Assembly: GCA_027922465.2 (NCBI GenBank)
Contig: BQMF02000067.1
Location: forward strand, 893,001-957,000
Direction: 5' to 3'
DNA: 64,000 nucleotides
Origin: Turritopsis dohrnii
Lineage: Eukaryota > Cnidaria > Hydrozoa > Anthoathecata > Oceaniidae
The translations under genes and the position numbers were made by a program. Shown piece by piece: positions 1 through 11,374 of this stretch. Each line of letters begins with the position of its first letter. The stretch's first letter is position 1. The notes beneath the pieces were generated by a model. It was given only the letters and a program-made list of their open reading frames with translations. It ran no database searches and had not been told where the DNA came from.

Positions 1-287
1 CACAGGGAACCATTGCATTGCATCCCCAATCGAACGCGACGTTTTTGGGGAAATATCTCGAGAACCAATAGGGATAATTGATGTTTTTTAGGGTCCGCGA
101 TACAGGTGACCGGGTGACGCAACATTTGGGCCCAAATTTTTTTTGGTACCGCGGCTATGACGTCATCAATAACGGAATAATGGAAACGGTCTCTTTTTGA
201 GATTCGGTGATTTAATTTTTCGTCACCTGTTTTCGTCACATTATTTTCGAAATTAAAGCCGTAAAAAACTTTTACGTGAGATACTAG
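1..287 (+). mobile_element. Helitron family B, 3' part
   Basis: The window opens inside a non-autonomous Helitron here called family B. The body (GAACGCGACG, CTCGAGAACCAATAG, TATGACGTCATC) recurs at 8.2, 19.0, 39.3 and 53.0 kb. The 3' end has the Helitron layout: a short GTAAAA/TTTTAC stem-loop about 10 nt before a terminal CTAG, followed by a T. The next element starts at that T. It encodes no protein; mobilisation would need Rep-helicase in trans, of the kind decayed at 19.3-21.2 kb. The 5' end lies outside the window. Confidence 0.75.
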
Positions 288-1359
288 TCTATATATTAAT
301 AGCCGATTCTCTGTCTGTCTGTCTGTTTGTTTGTAAGTCACGCAAAATGGTAGATTAAGTTGTGAGCAAAATTATTTCTTTTTTTGTGTGCGACGTGAGT
401 TCGAAGCAAATACATTGCAACCCCAATCGAACGTGACTTTTTTGGCTGATGAACTAATATGAATAACGTTTTGTTTTTATCATTATTGTTAGTTTTATAT
501 TCCACATTGACTTGGCTTTGAAAACAGTACATCAACTAAATACAAAGTCACTAACTGATTAAATATTTTGGACAAAAAGCAGCAGTGGCAGAACGTGGCA
601 GCATATGTTCGGTTTGCCACTAACTCTTGCCTGACTGTCTGAGACGGGTGAACTTTTTTTTTGAGCAATCAAAATGTTTAAAAACCAATAGGTAAAAAAA
701 GAGTATCATATCAAAACAAAATGTTTTTTTTTTTTTTTTGCTTTTCTTTTAATAAATTCATTTCTTCTTTTAATTGTTAAGCGTTCTGGTTGAACGTTTT
801 TTTATTCTATTTATTCATTTAGCACGTGCCTTTTTTCTCTCCTCCGTGTGAACTTTTTAAGAAGAGAAACCATTTTCCCCCTGTTTGATAGCACCCATGT
901 TAGAGCGCGTAACGTTTTTAAAACAAAAGCTAATAAAAAGTTTTTTTCTCTCTACGTTTTGAGTGCATTGTTGTACTGATCAACGATTGTTTTAAAAAAT
1001 AAATAACACATGAAATTTGATTTTTTTTGGAACCATTGTTTAAACTGATATTTGATATTTGATTTCGAATCTGCCTCTAGGATAACTGACGTTTTTTCGG
1101 GTCCGCGATACAGGCGATGGGGTGACAAAAATTTGGGTCTAATTTTTTTGGGGAGGGGTCTGTGACGTCATCAAAATCTTTGAAGAATGATATCTCTGTA
1201 ACGATCGATCGTAGCGGAACGATCCCATACATTTTTTTAATCAGTTTTTCGAGCTCTACAACATGGTAACACTTTCGGTTGCCAATTCTTTAAATTGATT
1301 TTGCGTGAAGTCAACGCATGCTGAACATGGGCGGCGAGCGACGCCGTCTTGGCGGCTAG
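288..1359 (+). mobile_element. Helitron family A, full length (chimeric)
   Basis: Non-autonomous Helitron of family A. It starts TCTATATATTAATAGCCG, followed by a (CTGT)n/(TTGT)n stretch, and ends with a GC-rich hairpin running into CTAG (GTCTTGGCGGCTAG here). No target duplication is seen. The second half (about 1075-1290) is not family A sequence: it matches the interior of family B, including TGACGTCATCAAAATC, so the copy is a chimera. It abuts family B on the left and another A copy on the right. No coding potential. Confidence 0.8.
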
Positions 1360-2357
1360 TCTATATATTAATAGCCGATTCTCCGTCTGTCTGTTTGTTT
1401 GTTTGTAAGTCACGCAAAATGGTAGATTGAGTTGTGAGCGAAATTATTTATTTTTTTGTGTGCGACGTGAGTTCGAAGCAAATACATTGCAACCCCAATC
1501 GAACGTGACTTTTTTTGGCTGATGAAATAATAGGAATAACGTTTTGTTTTTATTATTATTGTTAGTTTTATATTCCAAGGACCACCGTTGACTTGGTTTT
1601 GAAAACAATACATCAACTAAATACAATGAAACTAACGGATTAAACATTTTGGACAAAAAGCAGCAGTGGCAGAACATGGCAGCATGTGCGGTTTGCCAGT
1701 GTATTCTAACGCTTGCCTGACTGTCTGAGACGGGCGAACTTTTTTTGGAGTAATAAAAATGTTTAAAAACCGATAGATAAAAAAAGTGTATCATGAAACA
1801 AAAATATTTTTTTGCTTTTGTCTTAATTTCTTTTAATCGATTTCTTTTAATCTATTTTAATCTGATCGAACGTTTTTTATTCACTTCATTCATTTAGCAC
1901 GTGCATTTGTTTCTCCTCCCGTGTGATCTTTTTGAGAGAAACCATTTTTTCATCTACTTCTGACAGCACCCATGGTAGAGCGCGTAAAACAAAAGGTAAT
2001 AATAAGTTGAAAAGTTTTTTCTCTCTGCGTTTTGAGTGTATTGTTAAACTGATATTTGATTGGTTTAAAGTCGTAAATAAAAACCACGTGAAGTTCACGT
2101 TCGGAATGCATTGTGTAAAGCAAGAAAGTCTGCTGACATTTTAAATGCGACCGCGACAATGAACATTTGTGTTAAGAATATGCAAGATTTGAAACACCAA
2201 GAACGTATTTCTCTTGACGTGCAAACAAAATTTATTAAGCGATAAAGCCAACAGCAAAGGAAGTCTTATCGCTGGTTCTAAGTGCAATAGTTTGGAGCAG
2301 GTGGGGACACAACGCAGGCTGAACATGGGCGGCGAGCGACGCCGCCTTGGCGGCTAG
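1360..2357 (+). mobile_element. Helitron family A, full length
   Basis: Second family A copy, directly abutting the first: the CTAG of the first is followed immediately by TCTATATATTAATAGCCG. It ends with the GCCGCCTTGGCGGCTAG hairpin-terminus. Its distal 300 bp, ending in an AACGCAGGCTGAACATGG motif, is a 3' subtype shared with the copies ending at 9590 and 44222. Only small chance reading frames are present. Confidence 0.8.
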
Positions 2358-2587
2358 TCTTATATATAATAGCGAGTGTCTGTCACACTTTTATTTTAGA
2401 GAGTGATAAATTTTGTTGAATTTTAAGGTCAAAATCTTCTTAATCGTGGTCATATTTTTCGTTAGGCCATGCGTTTTTTTACGATTATTATATAGTAGCA
2501 AGTGCTGTGACGCCAGTTTTTTAGGGGCTGTTTACATGAAAGCCGTACTGAACTCAGACCGGTCTGAGAATTCAGTACGGTTGGATC

Positions 2588-4845
2588 AATATATAAGGTT
2601 TGCGGAGTGGGTGCGTGGAATCACCCGTTCGCCAGCGAAAATATGGAATGCGTGAAAGCCGGATATTCATTCAACAACTTCCGACGAGCGAGTTGAATGC
2701 ATGTTGAATACGCATCCATAACTGAAAGAATATCTGTAATTTTTGTTAGTTTTCTTGAAACTAATGCAATGTATCCTATCATATACATTTTAGTTATAAT
2801 TGCGATTCAAATTGAATAATAATTTCCTTTTCGCACCCCCCAAATGTAGCTGCCATCATATTTTTTTACTATTGGCTCTTCATCACGGAGGAGATAAAAA
2901 TTAACCCTAATCCTAACCCTTAATCCTGACCCTAAAACATCCTGGACGGAAAGTGGGAAGTGCGAAAACGAAATAGCACCACTGAAAGAATATATGTAAT
3001 TTTTTTTAGTTTTCTTGAAATGTATCCTATCAATGTAATGTACTTTAGTTATATTGCAATTAGACCTTATTACTTCAAATGTCGAAATACCAAACTGTGC
3101 TCCCTTGCCTCGTTTTGATGTGGTAATTTGATGATCAGAAATTGGCCCATAGCAAATTTCTGTTATGAAGAAATTAATATCAAGTAATGTCACAATATAA
3201 AAAATCAAAACAAGGTCAGGTTTGATAGTCTGATAACGTGCATTCAAGGATTTGATTTTGTGAATGTGGGATGGAGATAGAAAAGAGAAAGAAAACAAAA
3301 TGCTTTATGAATCAATAATTTCCAGTTCTTTTATGCATAAAGTACAGAGTCAAAAAAATTCTGACACTCATAGTGGCAAAAAGAGCATATAAAAATGATC
3401 TATTATAAAAAAATAGCTTTTTCGAATGCATAAAGAAACACTAGGAAGTAAAACCAACAAGAAATACATAACAGACATCTTTTAAACTTTGCCAAAATGT
3501 TCACGTAACTTAACCCAGATATAATGAACAACATCCAGTTTTATGTTGCAACTTTAAATGTCAATCGACAAAATTCAATTTGTATACATAAAACATTCTT
3601 GAATTGGTCACATGTTCCTTTCAAATGAACGATAACCAATTTGAATCAAAGTTTCCTGACCACATATATGCTGGAAATGCCCAACACGTCACATCTGTTA
3701 CTCCTGTCTTGGTTCAGCAGTTCCATTGTTTCAAGTACACCAGATATTCCACGACTATAGTGATTCATAAATTGATATCAATGACTCTTGATAATGCCTT
3801 ATACACCTGAAATAGTAAAACCAACAGACAAATTATTAAGAGCATAAATTCCCATTCACGATACTAACCAAAATCATTATATATTTAACAAAATTATTTA
3901 ACATAATTATGTGTTTTATTTCGTTCGCTTGTGTATACATAATTCACAACACAACATATGCACAGGACATCTGTTTATTTATTTAACATAATTATATATA
4001 TATATTTTATGTATATAATTATAATTATATACAGTATATACATATATTAATTACGTAACTGTAATTTTAGAAATAATTCAAGTAGTATTATGTAAAGTAA
4101 TAACAATTACACAAAAACAAATTAACTGATTTGTTTCTTTTGCTCTTCATTGTTGTTTTCTTTTAATTATCTTATCCAATTAAAGAATTTGTAAGCTGTA
4201 GCTATTTCAACTTCAGTTATTTCTCTAGAATTTATAAAATTTCACCCAAACACATGTATTAAATACTACAATGGAGTTGACTAATTGAATTCCAAATCAG
4301 AGAATATTTTACAATATATATATATATGATGGATAAAATATTGTTTACATTTTTTGTTGTTAAGCAGTCCAATTTGGTCATAAAATGTGACTACGATTGT
4401 ACTCTTTTAAATAGACAAATTCCATGAATGGTGATGTACTGTATACTGTTTTGATGTCTCAGTGATTTAGACATAGAAAATATCAAAGCCATTTTTTTCT
4501 GCACATACACATATTCTCCCTAACCTGTCGTCAGCATAAAGTTTATCATATACGAAACATGCAAATCATTTCCCATGAACAATAATAAGCTTGCAATTAA
4601 GAATTCAAAAAGTATATATAAATCTCTAAAAGGACCTATATTATGAATAAAACTTTATGCGGGGCATAGTGGTGTGTGTCTGCTGCAACACACCTGATAA
4701 ACATAAACATTTACATTAGATTTTATCATCATCATTGGACTTTTATGTCTTGTTTTGTGTTGTGTGTGGAAATAAAAACAGTTAGGTGGATCAAAATACA
4801 ACACGAAGTAGTTGAATAAACATGGCTTAAAGATATAGCATATGG
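2588..4845 (+). repeat. Repeat R, copy 1
   Basis: Long dispersed repeat starting AATATATAAGGTTTGCGGAG, with an inverted copy at 38.5-42.5 kb and a 5'-truncated-length copy at 63.07-63.37 kb. Spot comparison along the whole length shows collinearity with copy 2, for example the blocks around 3060-3200, 3600-3760 and 4500-4800. It contains a degenerate telomere-like patch near 2905-2935 and an internal ~85 bp direct repeat (2721-2810 and 2981-3060). No convincing coding sequence. In copy 2 the same sequence runs on into a reverse transcriptase relic, so R may be part of a LINE or a segmental unit. The right edge inside the Harbinger is approximate. Confidence 0.6.
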
Positions 4846-5647
4846 AGAAGAAATAACAGCTTTATCTTTTATTCCTCACAGATACACAGCTTGTGAGAAT
4901 CCATAGATGCACTTTCAGAAGCTTTGATTTAAATTTTCAAAAGTATCAACAAGCAATATTCTCATTAGCTTACAATATTATCGTAAAGGATAAGAGGTAT
5001 TCCTGGTTTCCCAGTTGGAAGTTCATAACAAACCTCGGAGCATTCGGAGATTTCTCGGGGGAAAATGTCTACTTAACTCAAAAAGCAACCACTTTGTTTT
5101 GACCGCCACCGTACAGATCGACAATTTTGCCTAAACGCTATACCCTGAACACTTGTAAGCTTGATCATCCAAATTATTACCTGCCTCAAAATTTCCGAAA
5201 ATTAAAGGTAAGTGAGCCAAATCGCACTTTTTGTATGACCCTGTAGGAGGTTGCATTCAGTTACGGCAGCCGAAATGCATCTCTCTGTTAGTGTTTGATG
5301 ACAATATTTGATCTTGCCAAATGAGCTCCGTTCCGCTAAAAGCTACACTCCGCAAAAACTCGGACCTGTCGTTGGTCGAAATTTCAGATCCGTTCACATT
5401 GTGTGACCGTACTGAAATCTCTGACCGGTCTGAGTTCAGTCCTGTCTCCAGCACAGGATCGAAATCTCAGGCCGGACCGAACATTCGTTGTGAGCATGCG
5501 CATCAGCGTTTGCTCCTATGCGTCATGCGCAAAGAGTTGTAAACATTGCCGACGACGACAGCAGTGAAGGTAAACACGAGGAGCAGATGTGCATTGCCAA
5601 GTCGAGTTGAATTAATTGTGTTGATTGGTGATTGATATAAAAGAGAG

Positions 5648-7218
5648 ATGGAAATTCAGAAAAGCAGCAATAATACGTTGGATCCTGTCAACAGATTTAA
5701 AAATAGAAAGAGGTTGGGGATGAAGTAAGTTTTTTCGTGCATTACGATGAAAGTGTTCTCCAGAGAGCATCTGCTTAGCTTTTTGACGTTCATGACTTTT
5801 TCCTTGATACAAGGATAGGGAAGCATGAAATTTTCGTTGCTCTTGGACAAAGTGTAAGCCTCCAAAGCAAAGAAAATGTTTAAAAAATATTTTTTTATTT
5901 AAACAGCTATGAATGTATGAAGGACACGTGGTGCTGTTGTTTGCTAGTCAGAATGACTCATAATGGTTTATGTTATTATTTTTTAGATCTAATGATCTAA
6001 ACACAGAGAAGAAAAAGACACGATTGACACCTGCAAGCACCCGGAAATTATTGAGAGAGCTCAGCAAATGGTGTGACCCTGAGAGTGAAGGTGAGCAGGA
6101 AGCAACCGAAAATAATGCAGTAAATGAAAATAACACTACTGACAATTATGTTAACATACAGCAATTTTATGAACATCAGCAAGACCAACTGGAAACCATT
6201 AATCTTAATGAATTACATGAGGGAATATTCAATGATGCTGATAGTGCAAGCACGAGCAGTGTCATAACACAATCAAGTTGTGTCACAAACAAATCTGTTT
6301 CACTACCCTTGCAGCCACCCCGAAATAATAAAGAGACCAAATCAGCAAAGCGTTGGAAGTGGGACCAGGCAATGACTGATGCACTGATACACAATATTTT
6401 AGCCTACAAAAATTTAAAAACTTTTGAGGGTGAAGATTTTGAATCAGATCTGGTCCAAATGTATGGCGACATTCGAAAAATGATGGCCGAGATGTACCCA
6501 CCATGTGATTTTGGCCCCGTGTCGATTCATGTTTCTGATATAGAAAATATGACACCACAACAATTGAGTAAGTACAAACAAGAGGTAAAAGACCTTGAGC
6601 AATTAAAGAAAGAAGGATATGCAAGGGTCAAGAATAAGATAAGAAAGATTAGATCTGAATTTAAAAAAAACTGTCGATGCAGGCACCAGATCCGGATCTG
6701 AAAGACTGATACAAGAGAACTTTGACACTCTCAAGGAAATATGGCATGGCTGCCCTGCTGTAAATGCTATTGAAAACCAAAGGTCATCTATGAATGATAA
6801 CGATGATGAGCAAGAAGGGTTTTCAAGTGAGGAAGATGATTCTCCTGTTAATGATGGCAGAGAACAATCTCAAGCACTTCAAAACTCATCTGATAAAGAA
6901 GAGGCAAATAAACGTACAAAGCTGGCAAAAAAAATTTCATCCCATCAGCGTGACATGCTTTTCATTGACTTAGCCAAGGATGAACTAAAAGTTAAAAATG
7001 AGCAATTAGCAATAATGAAGCGCTCTGTTGAACAAACAGATGAAGTGATAAAACATATGGCAGAGTCAATGAAGTCGATTGGAGATGGTATAAAAGAAGG
7101 CTTGGCATTATTAGCTAATGCATTCGTCCAGTCAAACCAGCCACAAGTGTTTCCTCCTTATAATATTTATGGAATGAGGTCACCTGCTACATATCAATCC
7201 CCACCTCATGGACAATGA
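5648..7218 (+). pseudogene. Harbinger Myb/SANT-like DNA-binding protein, frameshifted
   Basis: Exon 1 (5648-5724) begins ATGGAAATTCAG and ends at a GTAAGT donor; exon 2 starts at 5987 after TTTTTTAG. The phases join cleanly (AA|A = Lys). Exon 2 encodes an acidic N-terminal stretch, a tryptophan-containing Myb/SANT-like helix region (KRWKWDQAMTDALIHNILAY, about 6345-6410), a basic end, then after a frameshift near 6670-6690 a coiled-coil-like C-terminal part ending at 7218. In PIF/Harbinger elements this second protein binds DNA and assists the transposase. The frameshift follows an A8 run. It lies convergent to the transposase remnant, 130 bp away. Confidence 0.75.
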
Positions 7219-7351
7219 ATTTAATATTTATAAACAAGTCCTGATGTTCACTTAAGCTGTTTTGTTTTAAAACTACATTTCTATGGAGTGCCAAATGTAA
7301 AAATACCTTTGATGTATATATAAACACAAGTTGTTATAGAGTTAAAAAATT

Positions 7352-8014
7352 TTATTCTTTATCATCAGCAATAACCATTTTCAGAATCCTCCCTCTCACG
7401 TGAAAAGTTGCTGTCATTCGATATGACCCTTGGTCTTTGAGATAATACAACACCATAGCTATTCTCTTATTTGCAGGTATAGTGTCTTTGCGAAAAGACT
7501 GTGAGTGTGGCTCAAATTTGTGACCAATTATATCCACAAGCTTATTGAATACATCACAATTCATTCTCAAGTTCTTGCACCATTCTTGTTCAGGAAACAC
7601 CCCAGAAACCAAATTTGTCTACCAAACATCAACTCTACCTGGCATCTTCCATGTTCTTCTTCTTATGCCTGCATTCCTGAATAATAAAAAATGACAGTAT
7701 GAGAAGGTTTTTTCTTCAATATAAATCGTATATTCAAGATAAACACACTATTTTGTACAATGCAAGTTTCTATTCACCTTTTCCTGACACACTTTCTCCT
7801 CTGATCGTGAAACATTTTGAGTGCTACGTTACGTTCTTCTCTTGCAGAATGAAGCATTTCTCGCTGTCTTCGAAGAATTCTGAATAACACCAGCAAGACT
7901 TTGCCTTGGATGAAGCAAAGCATTTAAACTTGACATAATGAAGGATACAACCACCAGAAGCACTTCATTATTTCCTTTCTTCGCAGGCTGCATGCTATTG
8001 CTAGTTCGCGCCAT
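7352..8014 (-). pseudogene. PIF/Harbinger transposase, N-terminal remnant
   Basis: Two exons on the minus strand: ATG at 8014 to a GTGAAT donor at 7778, and an exon from 7676 (after TTATTATTCAG) to a stop at 7352; phases agree (AG|G). Exon 2 encodes EWCKNLRMNCDVFNKLVDII and MVLYYLKDQGSYRMTA, typical of the region before the DDE domain of Harbinger (DDE_Tnp_4) transposases. There is a frameshift around 7880-7895 in exon 1 and an in-frame TAG where family members have a second Trp (VW*TNL). The protein stops after about 200 residues; the DDE catalytic part is absent, so it cannot be active. Confidence 0.75.
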
Positions 8015-8591
8015 GTTGTTTATGTTATATCCTAGTTTTCTAATAACTGCGCATGCTCTTGACTTTTTTTTTCTCAATGCGGGCCGTTCATCGAGCCCGT
8101 CCTGAAATTGATCTCATGTGAACGGGAAATATTTCGTACCGTACTGAAATCTCAGACCGGCCTGAGTTGAGTACGGCTTTCATGTAAACAGCCCCTTAAT
8201 CTATCACGGGGGAATCATTGCATTGCATCCCTAATCGAACGCAACGTTTTTGGGGAAATATCTCGACAACCAATAGGGATAACTGACGTTTTTTGGGGTC
8301 CGCGATACGGGTGAACGGGAGACGCAACATTTGGGCCCAAATTTTATTTGGTACTGTGGCTATGACGTCATCAAAATCTTTGATCGACGATATCTCTGCA
8401 ACGGTTGGTTGTAGCAAAACGATCCCATACATTTTTTGGATCAGTCTTTCGAGCTCTACAACATGATTACACTTTTGAGTTGCGATTCTATGATTTATTT
8501 TTTCGTCACGGGGTACGTACACGGGAATGGTTGATTTGACCAAATGTTTTTGAAGTTAAGTTTGGTAAAAAGGTTTTACCCGGGATACTAG

Positions 8592-9162
8592 TATAATAAT
8601 AATGTTCTCATTAAGTTTTTCTGGAGAATCACTGATATCACTGTTGGAAGTTTGTGCCCTTAGTCAGTTTCAGTGTTCATAACTTTCCATTTGGATTAAA
8701 TTTGTGGTAAACATTTTTGAAATAATTTTGCAGGAATCAAGTGTTATGAAAAATGCCTAATTTATCCACTTAAGGTATCTCTCTTCATGAAAAGTGATTG
8801 CTTAAAATGTATACAAAAACTATAGCTATCTATTCCACACAAGTCAGCACACCTCTCTAATTCGTGCTTGGTTACAAATTGCTAAAAAAGAAAAGCAATA
8901 AGTATATACAGCCTGTGTGAGTAAGAAATTACATATTATGAAATTATTTTCGATGGCAATACAATGAAATATGTAGGCCTTGGAGCCACAGCTGTGCTAG
9001 CCATATCAAGGAGCCTCATCAATCGACATCAAGTTTTCACTTCGACTCGATTTTCTCAGCCATCTTTATTTTCAAAAATTGATCGGTGTCTCAAGGACCG
9101 CTCGATGTTTCCATATACTCCGCAAGTTGCGCATTTTGAGGTCCAGAATAGCCCACCGTGCT
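8592..9162. other. Gene-free spacer
   Basis: AT-rich sequence between the end of Helitron B and a Helitron A tail. I see no exon-like frame, inverted repeat or recognisable repeat here. Confidence 0.5.
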
Positions 9163-9590
9163 TTTTAAGAGAAACCATTTTTTCACCTACTTCTGACAGC
9201 ACCTATGTTAGAGTGCGTAAAACAGAAGCTAATAATAAGTTGAAAAGATTTTCCTCTCTGCGTTTTGAGTGTATTGTTTAACTGATATTTGATTGGTTTA
9301 AAATCGTAAAGAAGAACCATGTGAAGTTCCTGTTCGGAATGCACTGTGTAAAGCAAGAAAGTCTGCTGACATTTTAAATGCGACCGCAACAATAAACGTC
9401 TTAGTCAAGAACATGCAAGATTTGAAACACCAGGAACGTATTCCTGTTCACGTGCAAACGAGCTTTATTTAGCGATAAAGCCAGCAGCAAAGGAAGTCTT
9501 ATCGCTGGTTTTAAGTGCAATAATTTGGAGCAGGTGGTGATACAACGCAGGCTGAACATGGCCGGTAAGCCAGGCCCCCTTGGTGGCTAG
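9163..9590 (+). mobile_element. Helitron family A, 5'-truncated
   Basis: Matches the distal half of family A (AAGAGAAACCATTTTTTCACC onwards to the terminus) and ends TTGGTGGCTAG followed by T. The terminal hairpin has decayed (GGCCGGTAAGCCAGG in place of the usual GC-rich stem), so this looks like an old copy. The 5' end is missing. Confidence 0.7.
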
Positions 9591-11374
9591 TTCTGATTAA
9601 ATTGCTTGGAAAGAAATTATGTATCATGTACGGTAAATAATCCTCTTTTTCTTTGTCAAAATCCCAATATTGAAAGAGAGAAAAAACTACACTAAAACCA
9701 AAAAACGCAAAAGTTTTCTGACGCAAAATTTACTTTTCCAGTTAAACGCGAAAGTTTATTTCAAGTGAAATATAATTAATTCCTCATTCACGAAAAATAA
9801 ATCCCTAAAAATTTTGGGGTTTTTTCCCAGCGAAAGTTTCTCCCTGGGAAAGTTTCTCCCCATAAAGTAGCGGTCAGACCAGTTCGAGGATATTGGAAGC
9901 TATTTTCCATCGTAGTTGTAAAATTAGGGACAGTAGTGCTTACTCAACCTCAAAACAGAACTGTCTATAAATTAATATCGAAAGAAAACACTCCTGAAGC
10001 TAAACACTACCAAGTCCAAAAACATTGAAATCGGTCAACATCAATCGTTTCCGTTGCTGTCAATACGATACATTGACCATCAATGTTTTTTATCAATTGG
10101 TCATTATATCGATTGAACATCAATAACATGTTTATAAACAAAATAGAAAAATTAACGGTCAATAGCTAGATCTTACTGTCAATTCAAAAATTGATCATCA
10201 ATAAGGTCGAATTGATCGTCAAGCAAAGATTTAACGATCAGTGCGGTAAAATTGATTGTCAACAAAAAAATTGACGATCAGTATGATAAAATTGTTCGTC
10301 AAAGAAAAATGTTGACAATCAGTGTGCCTTCAGACAAATGTTTAGTTTCACTTATGTTCCAATGACTTATAGTCAGGGAGCCATGGGCAAAAAAAAGTCG
10401 TTATTTCACATTTCGGGGGACGTTATAACTTACATACAGTGAGTTACAGAATCCTCTCAGGAAACAAAATTTCTTTACTGGCCTTCTTAAAAGTGCTTAT
10501 TCATGAAGTATAGTTGAAAAAACAACTCAATAAAATCATAACAAATTTTCTGTCTCAGCACTGCCATGTTTTCTTTCGTCCCTGTTTTTATAAACGACTG
10601 CGAAAGAGCACCTTATTTTTGTCGGGGGGTAAAATAAAAAGTAAATCGGAGTAAATTAAAACCAACACTAAATTCTTTTCGCAGATCAGTCTTATAAAAA
10701 GTATTATATCTTTAAGATAATTTGTTTTATTTTTTAATTTCTTTTAACTATTCTATAATGATAGTTAGAAAATATTACATGAAAAATTAAACACCCCCTG
10801 ATTCAGAAATTATTTCTACGATGGAGCGCGTTGTTAAATGTAAACAAACTGAAAAGCGGGAAAGTTCGAAATGCAAAAATGGAGAAACGAAAGCGATTGA
10901 AACTTTGCTTTTCTCCAAAAAAGGTTGATTCAAGTATTTGTATATTTCGTTGCAAACTCAAAGATCGTCTACGTAAATTTACAGAAAATGAGTTGAGTTT
11001 TTGTTAGGTGACTGGGCACATGAAAATAGATTTAGCCAAATGATGATATCAAAACGGTTATATGTGAATGTTGGCTCTAATTTCTACCAATTACACGTCG
11101 ATGAGAATATGAAGGTATAAATCAACACTTTTATCTTTTAGAAACTCTGATGTTTACCTTAAAGACATTAATTCCGAGAACATTAATTTTCTTTATCCAA
11201 CTAAATTGTAGACCAAATTGTTTTATTTTCATGCAATTATCAAGAAATTCGAAAGTTTATATTATATTTTTATATTTTTTATAATTTTCATTCTGAAAAC
11301 ATTCCCTAGCAACCTTTTGTTAAGATAATTCAGTCAATAGAGCACATAGTTAAATTATTGCTTTTTTTATTCAG
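9591..11374. other. Non-coding stretch with short-motif cluster
   Basis: Apart from the motif cluster at 10021-10330, no repeat or gene was recognised. One short coding-like frame starts at an ATG near 10880 (MEKRKRLKLCFSPKK...) and runs about 42 codons, 370 bp upstream of the exon at 11375. It could be an upstream exon of that gene, but no good donor precedes its stop, so I do not call it. Confidence 0.4.
10021..10330. repeat. Cluster of TTGAYNRTCAA motifs
   Basis: A dozen or more variants of a near-palindromic word (TTGATCATCAA, TTGATCGTCAA, TTGATTGTCAA, TTGACGATCA, TTGACAATCA) occur in 310 bp. From about 10185 they are spaced roughly 20 bp, in a higher-order pattern of about 41 bp that includes a GATCAGTRYGRTAAAATTG core. 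This looks like a decayed minisatellite or an array of sites for a symmetric DNA-binding protein. No coding frame crosses it. Confidence 0.55.

Larger units (their letters stand above)
2524..8195. mobile_element. PIF/Harbinger DNA transposon with nested repeat
   Basis: Both ends carry the inverted repeat GGGGCTGTTTACATGAAAGC, extending about 57 bp with few mismatches (2524-2580 and 8139-8195). It is flanked by the 3 bp duplication TTA (2521-2523, 8196-8198), the TWA-type target known for PIF/Harbinger. Internal copies of the GACCGGTCTGAG terminal motif lie near 5410-5490. It carries the two expected genes: a Myb/SANT-like protein (+) and a truncated transposase (-), convergent. Repeat R (from 2588 to about 4845) is nested just inside the left terminus. 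Loss of the transposase catalytic part makes the copy non-autonomous. Confidence 0.85.
2358..8591 (+). mobile_element. Helitron family B, split by a Harbinger element
   Basis: The 5' piece (2358-2523) starts TCTTATATATAATAGCG, followed by the CACACTTTTATTTTAGAGAG block found at the starts of the other B copies (18.8, 39.1 kb). The 3' piece (8196-8591) resumes at ATCACGGGGGAATCATTGC and ends in the GGTTTTACC hairpin plus GATACTAG, then T. Compared with the uninterrupted copy at 39100-39661, the two pieces join at a TTA that is present on both sides of the 5.7 kb insert. Fourth member of the head-to-tail array. Non-coding. Confidence 0.75.

Noticed and set aside
300..335. (CTGT)n/(TTGT)n microsatellite as an independent repeat
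   Set aside because: It is a constant part of the family A Helitron 5' end and recurs in every full copy.
3604..3810. Small frame in repeat R copy 1
   Set aside because: The counterpart in copy 2 is interrupted by stops; no domain or codon bias.
5257..5542. Overlapping frames on both strands near 5.3-5.5 kb
   Set aside because: They arise from the Harbinger subterminal GACCGGTCTGAG palindromic motifs and are not protein-like.
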